NCBI GenBank assembly: GCA_020722085.1
Contig: DYLN01000013.1
Location: 1-47,049 of the forward strand
Direction: 5' to 3'
Origin: Melioribacter roseus
GTDB lineage: Bacteria; Bacteroidota; Ignavibacteria; Ignavibacteriales; Melioribacteraceae
Length of the DNA: 47,049 nucleotides
Translations under genes and position numbers: made by a program
Part shown: positions 34,598-43,590 of the stretch, piece after piece
How positions within the stretch are numbered: position 1 is the first letter of the stretch
Layout of the letters: every line of letters begins with the position of its first letter
Notes under the pieces: model-generated
Told to the model about the DNA's origin: nothing
The model's input: the letters and a program-made list of their open reading frames with translations, nothing else
Database searches by the model: none

Positions 34598-35407
34598 TTA
34601 CTCTTTCATACCCGATGAAGCCATACTTTGTATAAAATATTTTTGGAAGAACAAATACGCTGTCACAATAGGCAAAGCCAAAATTGTTGCTGCTGCAAGT
34701 TTAACTCCAAGCTGCGATTCCGCCCTACCGCCCACGGCAAACAAAGTAACAAGCTGCGGCATAGTCATTAAATTTTCATTGCGAATAACTATTAAGGGCC
34801 ATAACACTTCATTCCACGATGTCATGAATGTTATTATTCCAACGGTAACCAAAACAGGTATCGAGTTAGGCCATAAAATCCCGAAGATAATTCTCAGTTC
34901 GCCGCAGCCGTCGATTCTCGCTGCGTCGATTAAATCCTGTGGAATAGATTTGAAATACTGGCGAAACATAATAATAGCAAGAGCATTCATAAGATAAGGC
35001 ACTATCAAACCAGCGTAAGAATCAACCCAGCCGAATCTGACGATTAAAATATATTGTGGAATAAGTGTTATCTGAAACGGAAGCGTCATAGTGAAAATTA
35101 TTATATAAAAAATAAGATCGCGCCCTTTGAATTCTAGACGCGACAATGCATAACCTACCATTGAACCGAAAACCAGCACGCCAAATGTTACGCAACTGGA
35201 AACAATCATACTGTTGACGAACGCTTTCCCTATCGGGATTTTATTGAACATTTGAACATAACTGTTAAACGTAAAATCCGAGGGAAGAAAGATTAAACCG
35301 CCAATTTCGTTTTCGGATGCAAGCGAAGCGCTAATCATCCAAATAAAAGGGTAAAGAAATATAACCGCACCGGCGGTAAGAAATATGTAAAGAAAAGTCT
35401 TCTTCAT
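34598..35407 (-). CDS. Carbohydrate ABC transporter permease (MalG/UgpE type)
   Basis: This 269-residue inner-membrane permease has about six transmembrane helices, starting TFLYIFLTAGAVIFLYPFIW. The cytoplasmic EAA loop, which docks to the ATPase, is DAARIDGCGELRIIFGILWP. LPFQITLIPQYIL and NEVLWPLIVI are usual for CUT1 permeases. Start and stop overlap in TAATG with the partner permease upstream, so the two are translationally coupled. A Shine-Dalgarno-like AAGGAT precedes the ATG. The binding protein is encoded two genes upstream and the likely ATPase at 18912. Neighbouring GH130 genes suggest a mannooligosaccharide or related substrate. Confidence 0.94.
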   Translation of the reverse strand: MKKTFLYIFLTAGAVIFLYPFIWMISASLASENEIGGLIFLPSDFTFNSYVQMFNKIPIGKAFVNSMIVSSCVTFGVLVFGSMVGYALSRLEFKGRDLIFYIIIFTMTLPFQITLIPQYILIVRFGWVDSYAGLIVPYLMNALAIIMFRQYFKSIPQDLIDAARIDGCGELRIIFGILWPNSIPVLVTVGIITFMTSWNEVLWPLIVIRNENLMTMPQLVTLFAVGGRAESQLGVKLAAATILALPIVTAYLFFQKYFIQSMASSGMKE

Positions 35408-36261
35408 TACTTATCCTTCTCCACAAATTTCTTTTGAATCATCACTACGGTTAAAATCAACATTGCGAAAAACAAGCCAAGCGTCGCTGCGTAGCCCATG
35501 TGATAATAGAAAAAGCCCTGCTTATAAATGTAAAGTACAGCCGAGATAGTGCTGTTCAAAGGTCCTCCACCTGTCATCACGTAAGGTTCGATGAACAAAG
35601 AAAAGCCACCGACAGTAGAAAGTACAACTACCATAAAAATCGTCGGATTAATCATCGGAAGAGTTATCTTTAAAAACTTTTGCATATGAGTGGCTCCTTC
35701 AAGTTCAGCCGCTTCGTAGTATTGAGGAGGAACAGTCTGCAAACCAACAAGAAAAAGTACAATATATAAACCTACATTCTTCCAAGTAGCCATAACGGCA
35801 ATTGACGGCATAGCCCAATTAGGGTTCGTCAGCCAGCCGATTTTTTCAAATCCGATTTTTACCAGCAACCGGTTAATCAAACCGGTATCGAAACCGTAAA
35901 GCTGCTGCCATAAAATTGTAACTACAACGCCGGATACAATTACTGGGAGGAAAAAGGCTGCTCTGAAAAACCCTCTGAAGTTTATTTTTTGATTAAGCAA
36001 TTCGGCAAGAAAAAGGGCAACTATAATTTGAAGGGGTATATGAATTGCGAGAAAAATCAATGTATTGAAAATCGATTTCCAGAAAACGGCATCTTGAAAC
36101 AGTCTCTTGTAATTGTTTAACCCTGTAAATTCCATCGGAGAAATTATATTCCAATTATTAAAGGTAAGATAAATCGAAAAGCCCACGGGGAATGCCACGA
36201 AGATAATAAAGTGTACAATGTACGGCGACACAAGTAAATATGGAATAATTTTTTTTCGCAT
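35407..36261 (-). CDS. Carbohydrate ABC transporter permease (MalF/UgpA type)
   Basis: This 284-residue inner-membrane protein has about six hydrophobic helices. IIPYLLVSPYIVHFIIFVAF begins the first and MEFTGLNNYKRLFQDAVFW is the conserved segment after it. The EAA loop EAAELEGATHMQKFLKITLP sits near residue 200 and contacts the ATPase. FIEPYVMTGGGPLNST is typical of MalF-like permeases. It forms the heterodimeric pore with the product of the overlapping downstream gene. Its ATG lies 4 nt after the stop of the binding-protein gene, with AGGGAA as ribosome-binding site. Confidence 0.94.
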   Translation of the reverse strand: MRKKIIPYLLVSPYIVHFIIFVAFPVGFSIYLTFNNWNIISPMEFTGLNNYKRLFQDAVFWKSIFNTLIFLAIHIPLQIIVALFLAELLNQKINFRGFFRAAFFLPVIVSGVVVTILWQQLYGFDTGLINRLLVKIGFEKIGWLTNPNWAMPSIAVMATWKNVGLYIVLFLVGLQTVPPQYYEAAELEGATHMQKFLKITLPMINPTIFMVVVLSTVGGFSLFIEPYVMTGGGPLNSTISAVLYIYKQGFFYYHMGYAATLGLFFAMLILTVVMIQKKFVEKDK

Positions 36262-36265
36262 TTCC

Positions 36266-37555
36266 CTACTTCAAAAATAAAAGGTTAACCGCTTTCTCGG
36301 CATCGTTCAACGCTTCTTGCGGAGTTTTTTTACCATATATCACACAAGCTTCGTACTCCTGGGAAATTATATCGAAGACTTCTTTTAAAACCGGCGATTG
36401 ATCCGTTCCTTTGACATACTTTGCCTGTTTGGCGAAAATTTCCATTTTAGGATTTTTCTTGAAATAGCTGGCATATTTTGGATTGGTGTTCAAATCTTTT
36501 CTGCGCGGCAGTTGATTTGTTATTTCAAGAAACTTCAAATCGTTTTCTTCGTTTAATGCAAACTTCAAAAATTTCCATGCAAGATTTGGGTCGGGACATG
36601 TTTTGAAAATCACTATATTTTTCGGATCGCCGTAAGTATAAACAGGACCTTTATGACTATCCGGCACCGGCATTGGACTGAAATTGTATTCGAATCCGGC
36701 GGGCTTAAATTTTTCTGCATGAGAAATTTCCCACGAACCAGTAAACCTTGTAGCGATGATTCCGTCAAGAAATACATCCTGGCGGGCTGATAAACGTTCC
36801 TTTGCAAAATATTTTTTTTGATACAATTCCCTTAAGAATCCAAAAACTTTTAATGCCGCGTCATTATTAAATGCTGCTTTGTTACTTTTCACCAGCGGTG
36901 CTCCATTCGATGCAGCTAAGTAAAGCGGATAGAAATCGAAAAAGCGCTGCCACCATGTAACTATCACTTCGGCATACCCGAACCATCTATCGACATAACC
37001 GTCGCCGTCTGTATCTTTTTGAAATTTCTTTGCCGCTTCAAAAAATTCGGAATAAGTCCGGGGCGCTGTATTAAAACCCAATTCTTTTACAATATTGGCG
37101 TTGTAGAGCAGCATTACGGGATTTATCTTCCACGGAATTTGGTAGATATGTCCGTCAAGAGAGGTTACCTCTTCAATTACCGAACTATCGCATCGTTCTC
37201 GCAAAAAATCCGTGAAACCGCTTAGCGTATCTAATGCTACAAGTGTGCCGGCTTCGGCATAAGCTTCAACGTCTCCTTCCCACATATTTGAATAAATATC
37301 GGGTGTTGTTTTGCCCACAACTGCAGCAAGAATAACTTCTTCGCTCGATTGCCCTTCCGGTACAGGCTGAAACGTTACTTTATCGCCGGGATTATTTTTA
37401 TTCCAGCTATCAACTATGTAGCGGGCAAATTCAATTTCTTCGATATTGTTGGAAGACCAATAAATAATTTTTGATCGGCGACTATGCGAATTAGAACTGC
37501 ACGAGAGAACAATGATTATAATTGCAATCAACAATAAGAAATTCGACGTTCTCAT
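36266..37555 (-). CDS. Extracellular sugar-binding lipoprotein of the ABC transporter
   Basis: This 429-residue family 1 solute-binding protein delivers an oligosaccharide to the adjoining permeases. The N-terminus is hydrophobic and ends in the lipobox IVLSCSS with Cys about 19, so it should be lipid-anchored. YWSSNNIEEIEFARYIVDSW and TTPDIYSNMWEGDVEAYAEA are typical of sugar-binding proteins of the SBP_bac_1 family. RWFGYAEVIVTWWQRFFDFY contains the aromatic residues expected near a sugar site. Its ATG directly abuts the stop codon of the chaperone gene, so the transporter genes belong to the same transcript as the surface-protein genes upstream. Confidence 0.93.
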   Translation of the reverse strand: MRTSNFLLLIAIIIIVLSCSSNSHSRRSKIIYWSSNNIEEIEFARYIVDSWNKNNPGDKVTFQPVPEGQSSEEVILAAVVGKTTPDIYSNMWEGDVEAYAEAGTLVALDTLSGFTDFLRERCDSSVIEEVTSLDGHIYQIPWKINPVMLLYNANIVKELGFNTAPRTYSEFFEAAKKFQKDTDGDGYVDRWFGYAEVIVTWWQRFFDFYPLYLAASNGAPLVKSNKAAFNNDAALKVFGFLRELYQKKYFAKERLSARQDVFLDGIIATRFTGSWEISHAEKFKPAGFEYNFSPMPVPDSHKGPVYTYGDPKNIVIFKTCPDPNLAWKFLKFALNEENDLKFLEITNQLPRRKDLNTNPKYASYFKKNPKMEIFAKQAKYVKGTDQSPVLKEVFDIISQEYEACVIYGKKTPQEALNDAEKAVNLLFLK

Positions 37556-39094
37556 TTATTCCCATCTTGCCCAATAATTATCAATAGTAGGATATGGAGT
37601 TCGCGGTATCAATCCACCCCGCTTTACAGTATAAAAATCTATTGCATGAGCATCTTCTTCATCATCAACTTGAATTTTATTAAGAAGTTTCTCATTGATA
37701 TTCACCGGGTATTTCTTTTTCAATTCGTTTAATTTGTAAAAAAGTTTTTTAGTTAATTCCTCTTCAACAAATTCCGATTGAGATTCCGTGTTATCTCTTT
37801 TCAAATTCATTTCTTTCTGGTTAACTACAATTGAATTTATCAATTCATTTTTAACCGTTGCATAAAGAATTTTATCCAGCCACCATTTTGACTGCTTGAC
37901 AACATTTTTTTTCTTATAATATCCCTTGGATTCAGCCGCCTCACACAATAATCTATCACGCACCATCCTCCAAATCATTTGTTCGAGTGAACGAGAGAAC
38001 AGTGCAAAACTTCTTTTATCGAATTTAAGGTATTGGTCGCGTGTTCTATACCAAGCAAGAAAATCATTCAGAGTTACTTTCCCGTTTTTAAGTTCTACAA
38101 GAACAATTTTTGAATAATCAATCTGAATAGTGTCAACCCCGTCTCGCACTAAGCGATTTTCGTATTCTTTAATGGTTTCTTCAAGTATTTCATCGAGTTT
38201 CCATTCAATGTATTTTTCTTTCGGAAGTTGATAACGGGCGAGGTACGAACGCAAAATTTGAAACGGCTTTCTTTTAATAACCGGATTTTGACTAAGCATT
38301 AATCTTTGAACGAACTCATCGCTTAATTTATCCATTTTCATTTTAAATACTGCCCGGCGTGCTTCTTCTAACACCTTATTTTGTTCTGTCTCCGACGGAA
38401 TTAAATTGTACGAAAAATTTTTCAGATACAATATATACCAGCCGTCACTTGTTTTTATCGGAATTGAATACCTGCCGACTTCAAGTTTATCTATAATTTT
38501 CCCAAGTTCAGAATTTTTCATTTCAAGCTGATATCGGTTCGACTTCAGCGACCGGTCGTCGATGCTTACGGTATCGTTTAATTGTCTTTTAAAAAGTGTT
38601 TGAAAATCAACTCCATTTTTCAGCGAGTCTTGAAATTTGGTAATTTCATCTTCATCAGTTGTGTAAAGCCATTCCAGTTCAACATTTATCAATTTTTGCT
38701 TTGCAACAGTATCAATTTCCGGCTGAGATATAGTAACTTTGCTTTGGATTTCACTTTTGAAAAGTTCTTCCGTTGCAAGGTCATCGAGAAATGCGTCGAA
38801 ATATTCTCTGACATTTTGAGTTGTATCCAGGTGCCGGGACAAACCGTCTAAAGCCAGCAGTTTTTCCCTAACAAGGTTATCCAAAAAAACTTTTTTAGAA
38901 TCTTTAACACGTTTATAAAATGCAGGTCCGAATTCGTACCCACTAACAAATTCATCAACAGTAATTTTAATATTTCCGACAGATGCTACTACCGAATCCT
39001 TATTTTTGTAATTACTTTCTTTTATTTGAGATCTTAACTCTCCTGAAAGCGCAACGTATAACAAAATCATTAAACAAATAAATAAATTTTTCAT
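37556..39094 (-). CDS. SurA/PpiC-like periplasmic peptidyl-prolyl isomerase or chaperone
   Basis: This 512-residue exported protein starts MKNLFICLMILLYVALSGEL (ATG 39094; a TTG at 39100 would overlap the upstream stop). DSVVASVGNIKITVDEFVSG is the classic start of the SurA/PpiC N-terminal chaperone domain. KKVFLDNLVREKLLALDG continues it. A central segment, LEVGRYSIPIKTSDGWYILYL, looks like a parvulin-type domain, although the conserved active-site residues are not clear and it may be a chaperone only. The remaining 250 residues are helical and charged. It lies 2 nt after the PorV-like gene and directly before the binding-protein gene. It may help fold the outer-membrane proteins made from the same transcript. 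Confidence 0.83.
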   Translation of the reverse strand: MKNLFICLMILLYVALSGELRSQIKESNYKNKDSVVASVGNIKITVDEFVSGYEFGPAFYKRVKDSKKVFLDNLVREKLLALDGLSRHLDTTQNVREYFDAFLDDLATEELFKSEIQSKVTISQPEIDTVAKQKLINVELEWLYTTDEDEITKFQDSLKNGVDFQTLFKRQLNDTVSIDDRSLKSNRYQLEMKNSELGKIIDKLEVGRYSIPIKTSDGWYILYLKNFSYNLIPSETEQNKVLEEARRAVFKMKMDKLSDEFVQRLMLSQNPVIKRKPFQILRSYLARYQLPKEKYIEWKLDEILEETIKEYENRLVRDGVDTIQIDYSKIVLVELKNGKVTLNDFLAWYRTRDQYLKFDKRSFALFSRSLEQMIWRMVRDRLLCEAAESKGYYKKKNVVKQSKWWLDKILYATVKNELINSIVVNQKEMNLKRDNTESQSEFVEEELTKKLFYKLNELKKKYPVNINEKLLNKIQVDDEEDAHAIDFYTVKRGGLIPRTPYPTIDNYWARWE

Positions 39095-39096
39095 AT

Positions 39097-40128
39097 TCAA
39101 AAGGAAATACCCAGCGAAAAAGTATGTACATTCTGCAATCTTCCAAAATCTCTAAATGCATAATCGAATTTTACAAAAGCATTAGCAAGTATTAATTTAG
39201 AATTGACACCTACTCCAAACGACAGCCCGCCTTCAGCGTCTTTCATAAAAGCATTTTGATAGCCGCCGCGCAAAAAGAGAAATTCTTTAAACGCCGCTTC
39301 AATTCCAAAATTCATGCTTTCATATTCATTGTTCGGATGAATAGCATCAGCCGAGATTGTCAGTCTGTAAATATCAGACCTAACAGCATCTGTGGAAACA
39401 CCAATTTGAAACGTAAGCGGCAAATCCCATGAATCAGTCTCGATATTTGTCGGTATCTTGTCGTTCGAACCTTGTTTTGTAGGGTCAACGCTGATAAAGT
39501 AACGCGTGTCTCTTCCGGTCATTCTCATCGGCGTTCCAAAATTATACATTGATGCGCCAATAGTCATGCCGCCAAAAAGATCGGTTTTGAATTTTGTACC
39601 GGCATCAAGTGCGAAAGCTTGAGCAGACATGTGCCAGACGTTCTGCTGAATATATTTGGCTGTAAAGCCTATAGAAAAACGATCGCTTAAAGTTCTTGCG
39701 TAAGAGACACCAATAGCCATATCTCCTGCGCTAAAAAATTCGCCAGTTCCATCCGGTTTTTCGACAGTTCGGACTTTCATATCGTCCATTGAAAATGAAG
39801 TAAAGCTAAAACCAACATTCCCTAAATCGCCAAGCGGAATTACAAGTCCCGCAAAATCAAATCTTGTACCGGCAATCCAGTTTGTGTGTGCCAATATTGC
39901 TTCGTAATTTTCAATAGATGCCGAACCAGCGGGATTCCAGAACAAAGAGGATGCGTCCTTAACTACACTTACATAAGCACCGCCCATTCCAACAGCATTA
40001 GCACCGACAGGAATTTCCAAAAATGATGCTGCGGTAGTACCGCTTTTAGAAACACTTTGAGGGAAATACATTCGTGCTGCTGTAAAAAATATGATCAGAA
40101 TAAATCTTGCAACTGATCCGATACGCAT
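39097..40128 (-). CDS. PorV/PorQ-like outer-membrane protein
   Basis: ATG 40128 gives a signal peptide (MRIGSVARFILIIFFTAARM) and a mature protein of about 320 residues. A GTG at 40152 would lengthen it by eight. GTTAASFLEIPVGANAVGMG followed by YVSVVKDASSLFWNPAGSAS is the hallmark of the PorV/PorQ family, the beta-barrel proteins that in type IX secretion shuttle substrates or present them to the anchoring machinery. Later strands (FSIGFTAKYIQQNVWHM, FLFLRGGYQNAF) and the terminal LGISF fit an outer-membrane barrel. It follows a gene for a protein with a T9SS-like C-terminus by 62 nt, so it may be a dedicated partner. Confidence 0.88.
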   Translation of the reverse strand: MRIGSVARFILIIFFTAARMYFPQSVSKSGTTAASFLEIPVGANAVGMGGAYVSVVKDASSLFWNPAGSASIENYEAILAHTNWIAGTRFDFAGLVIPLGDLGNVGFSFTSFSMDDMKVRTVEKPDGTGEFFSAGDMAIGVSYARTLSDRFSIGFTAKYIQQNVWHMSAQAFALDAGTKFKTDLFGGMTIGASMYNFGTPMRMTGRDTRYFISVDPTKQGSNDKIPTNIETDSWDLPLTFQIGVSTDAVRSDIYRLTISADAIHPNNEYESMNFGIEAAFKEFLFLRGGYQNAFMKDAEGGLSFGVGVNSKLILANAFVKFDYAFRDFGRLQNVHTFSLGISF

Positions 40129-40168
40129 GTTAACCCCATAAAATTTTTTCACACTATTTCCTATTTAC

Positions 40169-40190
40169 AATCTGTGTAATCCGTGTCTTC
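40169..40190. repeat. Dispersed repeat of type A (short copy)
   Basis: AATCTGTGTAATCCGTGTCTTC reads like the end of the 16879 and 28441 copies. It abuts the stop codon of the 1080-residue exported protein gene. Confidence 0.45.
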
Positions 40191-43100
40191 TTATTTAATC
40201 ACTGCAAACTTATCTATCTTTTCTCCCACACCCGGCGCATCAACATGATAGACATAAACCCCGTAGGCTATATCCATTCCATCTTTAGAAGTCAAATCCC
40301 ATGGTTCTTGCCCGTTGTCAACTGAACTGTTATGCTCAATCGTTTTTACATGCTTGCCGCTGATAGTGTAAATACGTATGGTGCACTGCTGCGGCAGATT
40401 TATAAAATAAATTCTCCTTTCTCCTCTGCCCACTTCAACTGTCGAAGGTTCCCAAGATGCTGCTCCAACATAGGGATTGGGCACAACAGCAATTTTATCC
40501 ATATCATTAACTGCTTTTTGCTTATCAAATTGAGGTGCTTGTGTTGTAAACTCAAAGTACTCACCATTCCTAAAGGGTTTTTTCGTAACCAATTTGAAGA
40601 TATCTCCGAATTGAGGTAGTCTCTGATTTGCCTCCGAAATTGTCGTATCTTTTATTAAAGTTACAGACCAGCTAACTTTTAAGTTTGAAAATGAAGTTGC
40701 GGGTTTACCTGCTGAATCTCCCATCACAATAAAAATCGCATCACCGTCGTCAAAAATTTGATTATTGTTCACATCTCTAAAAATAAATTGATACTTTTTA
40801 TCTTCTGTTATGTTATGAATAATCACATTTGATTGAATAGGCTGGCTAAAACCAGTTGCGGGAAAAGACAAATCACCCTGCCCCGGTTCTGTTAATTCAA
40901 TTTCAAAATCTGCAGGATAATTGACACGTTTGCTGTTATAAGCGGCAGCAAAACGGGAATCAAAGCCAAGCTGAACGATATAATTGCTGTTTCCTTTTAC
41001 CCATCCGCTTTTGTTATAATCTATCTGTACAATGTTATCATTGTTCAGATTAACTGAAAAACCGTCAATCACCTGCGAAGTAAAAGACGGATTTTCCAGA
41101 GTAGTTGATTTGTATAAAGTATCGCCTGCAGTGTAATCAACGATCCTAAATTTAGGTTTTGACTCGTTATTGTATCTCGAATTCTCCGAAAATTCTACAC
41201 GATAAGTATGATTATCCTTTACCGAGTCGGGGTCAAGAATATCAATTGAAATATTACCGGTGCCGGGACCACTTGCGAAGAAATTTTTAATTTCGGGAGC
41301 AATATAACCGGCTGCAGGTGCTCTTGGTGTAACAACTGCCGTATTTATATCGGTGATAAGATTCCCGCTTATATCTTTTTTAATAATTGTTGTCGTTTCA
41401 GAAGGAGGAATTCCCAAAAATTCACCTTCAACGGTTGTAGTAGTAAAACCTTTATCGTAGGCGGCAACTGCGTAATAATAAGTTTGACCGTTTTCAACAG
41501 TGCTGTCAATGTAAGAATGTTTCAATCCACTGTCGTCTCCTAAATAAAATAATGCACCGTTTACATCAATCGGATGCAGCCCTTTAACACCATCAACCAT
41601 ATCGAATTGTGCAATAGGTTTTCTGAATGTTGGTTTGCCGTATGCATCCGTAATAATTTTGTCTTCCAAAAAATTCGGTTCTGTTGAGCGGTAAATTCTG
41701 TATCCTTCAAAATTATATCTTTGATAAAAAGCATCGAAAGTTTTTTCTGCACGGTTATCCCAGTAAAGTGTTACTTTCCTATCGCCAGCTATAGCTTTGA
41801 CTTTTGGTTTTTCCGGTGGTTTGGCAAAGCGATAATTTGCGTTATAAATCTGCTGCACTGTTCTCTTTCTTCTAAAAAGATCGTCTTTATCAATTCCAAA
41901 AATTAACGACATAGAAAAGCGTTCTGTCTCGCCGGTTTCTTGCTGTTTTCCTATAACTTGAGAGTATTTATTTCTTCCCCACATGTGAAAGAGATAACTT
42001 GAAAAATAATTTGCAAGATTCACACCAACGAGAGATTGTCCGTGCGGCGCAGGCAAACCTGAAAGAACTTTCCAGTTTTCCTCATCGTTATCAAGCTCGT
42101 ATTGATGAACCGGGAAAATTGCAAAACCGGTTAAACCAAGCTGGTCAGATTCATCTTTATCGAGAATTCCGAAGTTGGGTTCGCCCTGATCCGGTTTGCC
42201 GTTACCTTCGGTTCCGTCTGCATCTGGCCCGGTATAGCCTTCATCAAAAGGACCGATTCCATCGCTGCCAACATCATCATTCAGAGGCTCATCCACATCC
42301 CATTTCCCGTTTCCGTTTTCATCGGAAAATGACCGCCAGTTCCCGTTTTCATCTGCATCCCAATGAGGCTTCCAGGAATATCCGTAAAAGTTTCTGAAAT
42401 TAGCTGTGTCTCTGCCGGGATTAAGAATAAAAGGATCCTGATCAGGAGAAGTTATAAATCTTGTTGCAATATTGTCTCTTCGTTCATCCGTTAAACCGTC
42501 CTGATCATTATCTCTGCGGTCGTCCGATACTCCCGGACTTTCAAGGAAAGCATATCCTGCTAAACCTACTGGACTCCAATTACCCGGACTTCCGGTCGGT
42601 ACGGTAGACCAGGCATAAGAAATATCAAGCAGATCGTCATAATCGCCGGCATTATTAGAAGAGTTGTCGTGTCCACCGATTCCCCAATCTATGTATTGAC
42701 CGAAAAGAGTTTTCTCATAATCTGTAGTACTCATATTGGTAATTTCATAATACCAGAAAATTACATCTTCAGCCAAAACTTGCGACCATTGAAAACCGCG
42801 TGCTTTAACCTGCATTCCCAGTCCACCGCGTGAAGGGTCATCAGCATCAGGAGTAAAATTATTTTTTAGCAAATATTCTCTGTCTTCGTTATCATCAAAA
42901 ACGAAATAAGTTTCAACATCGGCATTCTTAACACCTTTACCGAAAAAACCGTTCCATGCACCGCTCCAATCCAGAGGTCTGTCGGGCCAAGTAGTTGGCC
43001 AGCTCGTTTCATCATCGCTGCGTGCAGGAATTTTTGAATACGGAGCTGCATAGCCGGGAAGAGGCCACCAGCCGTAAGTAATACCCGTTGCTGCATCGTA

Positions 43101-43433
43101 GCGGGTAAACTCGTAATAATTTGTTTCTAGGGGATGAATCAATCTGCCCACAGGATCTTTTGCTTCTGCTTGAACTATTACCGCTACGCCATCAACATAA
43201 GTATGATTTGTTCCTTTTGGCCAAACTCCACTTCTGCTCGGTTCGTTCAGCCAATCGGCAACCTCACCGAAATTATAATAAACTGTTGCGGCAAGATTGC
43301 CATCCATATACCCTTTTCTTGTTTGATTATGATCGCCTTTATTTTTATCAACAATAATTTGTGCATTGGAAATTACATTGCCAAAAAATGATACCGATAA
43401 GAAAAAAAGAAAAAATACTTTTTTAAAACTCAT
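40191..43433 (-). CDS. Large exported protein with Ca-loop-like segments, Fn3-like domain and T9SS-like C-terminus
   Basis: ATG 43433 is chosen because GGAGG lies 5 nt upstream, giving 1080 residues with signal peptide MSFKKVFFLFFLSVSFFGNV. The N-terminal half is rich in Trp, Tyr and Gly. It contains a stretch of Asp/Asn/Gly loops (about residues 300-430; SDDRRDNDQDGLTDERRDN, SDENGNGKWDVDEPLNDD) like calcium-binding thrombospondin-3 or dockerin loops. KAIAGDRKVTLYWDNRAEKT opens a fibronectin-III-like domain. The last 90 residues (VVPNPYVGAASWEPS, then ending EKIDKFAVIK) resemble a T9SS sorting domain. It comes after the TonB receptor and before PorV, the position a SusD lipoprotein takes in Bacteroides loci. 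It may be the surface glycan-binding partner, but no family-level match is claimed. Confidence 0.83.
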   Translation of the reverse strand: MSFKKVFFLFFLSVSFFGNVISNAQIIVDKNKGDHNQTRKGYMDGNLAATVYYNFGEVADWLNEPSRSGVWPKGTNHTYVDGVAVIVQAEAKDPVGRLIHPLETNYYEFTRYDAATGITYGWWPLPGYAAPYSKIPARSDDETSWPTTWPDRPLDWSGAWNGFFGKGVKNADVETYFVFDDNEDREYLLKNNFTPDADDPSRGGLGMQVKARGFQWSQVLAEDVIFWYYEITNMSTTDYEKTLFGQYIDWGIGGHDNSSNNAGDYDDLLDISYAWSTVPTGSPGNWSPVGLAGYAFLESPGVSDDRRDNDQDGLTDERRDNIATRFITSPDQDPFILNPGRDTANFRNFYGYSWKPHWDADENGNWRSFSDENGNGKWDVDEPLNDDVGSDGIGPFDEGYTGPDADGTEGNGKPDQGEPNFGILDKDESDQLGLTGFAIFPVHQYELDNDEENWKVLSGLPAPHGQSLVGVNLANYFSSYLFHMWGRNKYSQVIGKQQETGETERFSMSLIFGIDKDDLFRRKRTVQQIYNANYRFAKPPEKPKVKAIAGDRKVTLYWDNRAEKTFDAFYQRYNFEGYRIYRSTEPNFLEDKIITDAYGKPTFRKPIAQFDMVDGVKGLHPIDVNGALFYLGDDSGLKHSYIDSTVENGQTYYYAVAAYDKGFTTTTVEGEFLGIPPSETTTIIKKDISGNLITDINTAVVTPRAPAAGYIAPEIKNFFASGPGTGNISIDILDPDSVKDNHTYRVEFSENSRYNNESKPKFRIVDYTAGDTLYKSTTLENPSFTSQVIDGFSVNLNNDNIVQIDYNKSGWVKGNSNYIVQLGFDSRFAAAYNSKRVNYPADFEIELTEPGQGDLSFPATGFSQPIQSNVIIHNITEDKKYQFIFRDVNNNQIFDDGDAIFIVMGDSAGKPATSFSNLKVSWSVTLIKDTTISEANQRLPQFGDIFKLVTKKPFRNGEYFEFTTQAPQFDKQKAVNDMDKIAVVPNPYVGAASWEPSTVEVGRGERRIYFINLPQQCTIRIYTISGKHVKTIEHNSSVDNGQEPWDLTSKDGMDIAYGVYVYHVDAPGVGEKIDKFAVIK

Positions 43434-43469
43434 CAATGCCTCCATTAAAAAAGCCAACTCTTGAGGCTA

Positions 43470-43574
43470 ACCAAAAAGTAACTTTTTTATAGAACAATAA
43501 CCGCTAATTGCACTGATGCTTTGTAAACTCAGCACAGGTTTTACGAATTATTTTATTGATTCTTACTTTTTGGT
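43470..43574. repeat. 105-bp element bounded by ACCAAAAAGTAA inverted repeats
   Basis: ACCAAAAAGTAA at 43470-43481 and TTACTTTTTGGT at 43563-43574 are perfect 12-bp complements. The element lies between the TonB receptor and the 1080-residue protein genes. A related 82-bp element lies on the other side of the receptor gene at 46470-46551. Confidence 0.6.
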
Positions 43575-43590
43575 CACCTTCTATTTATAT

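Noticed and set aside
41999..42397. Open frame of 132 codons on the plus strand
   Set aside because: It lies opposite the Asp-rich part of the 1080-residue exported protein. The His/Arg/Leu-rich product is what the complement of Asp/Gly codons gives.
43458..43490. Rho-independent terminator (AGCC...GGCT then T run) after the receptor gene
   Set aside because: The stem is only four base pairs and overlaps the leader of the next gene close to its Shine-Dalgarno, so it is not supported.
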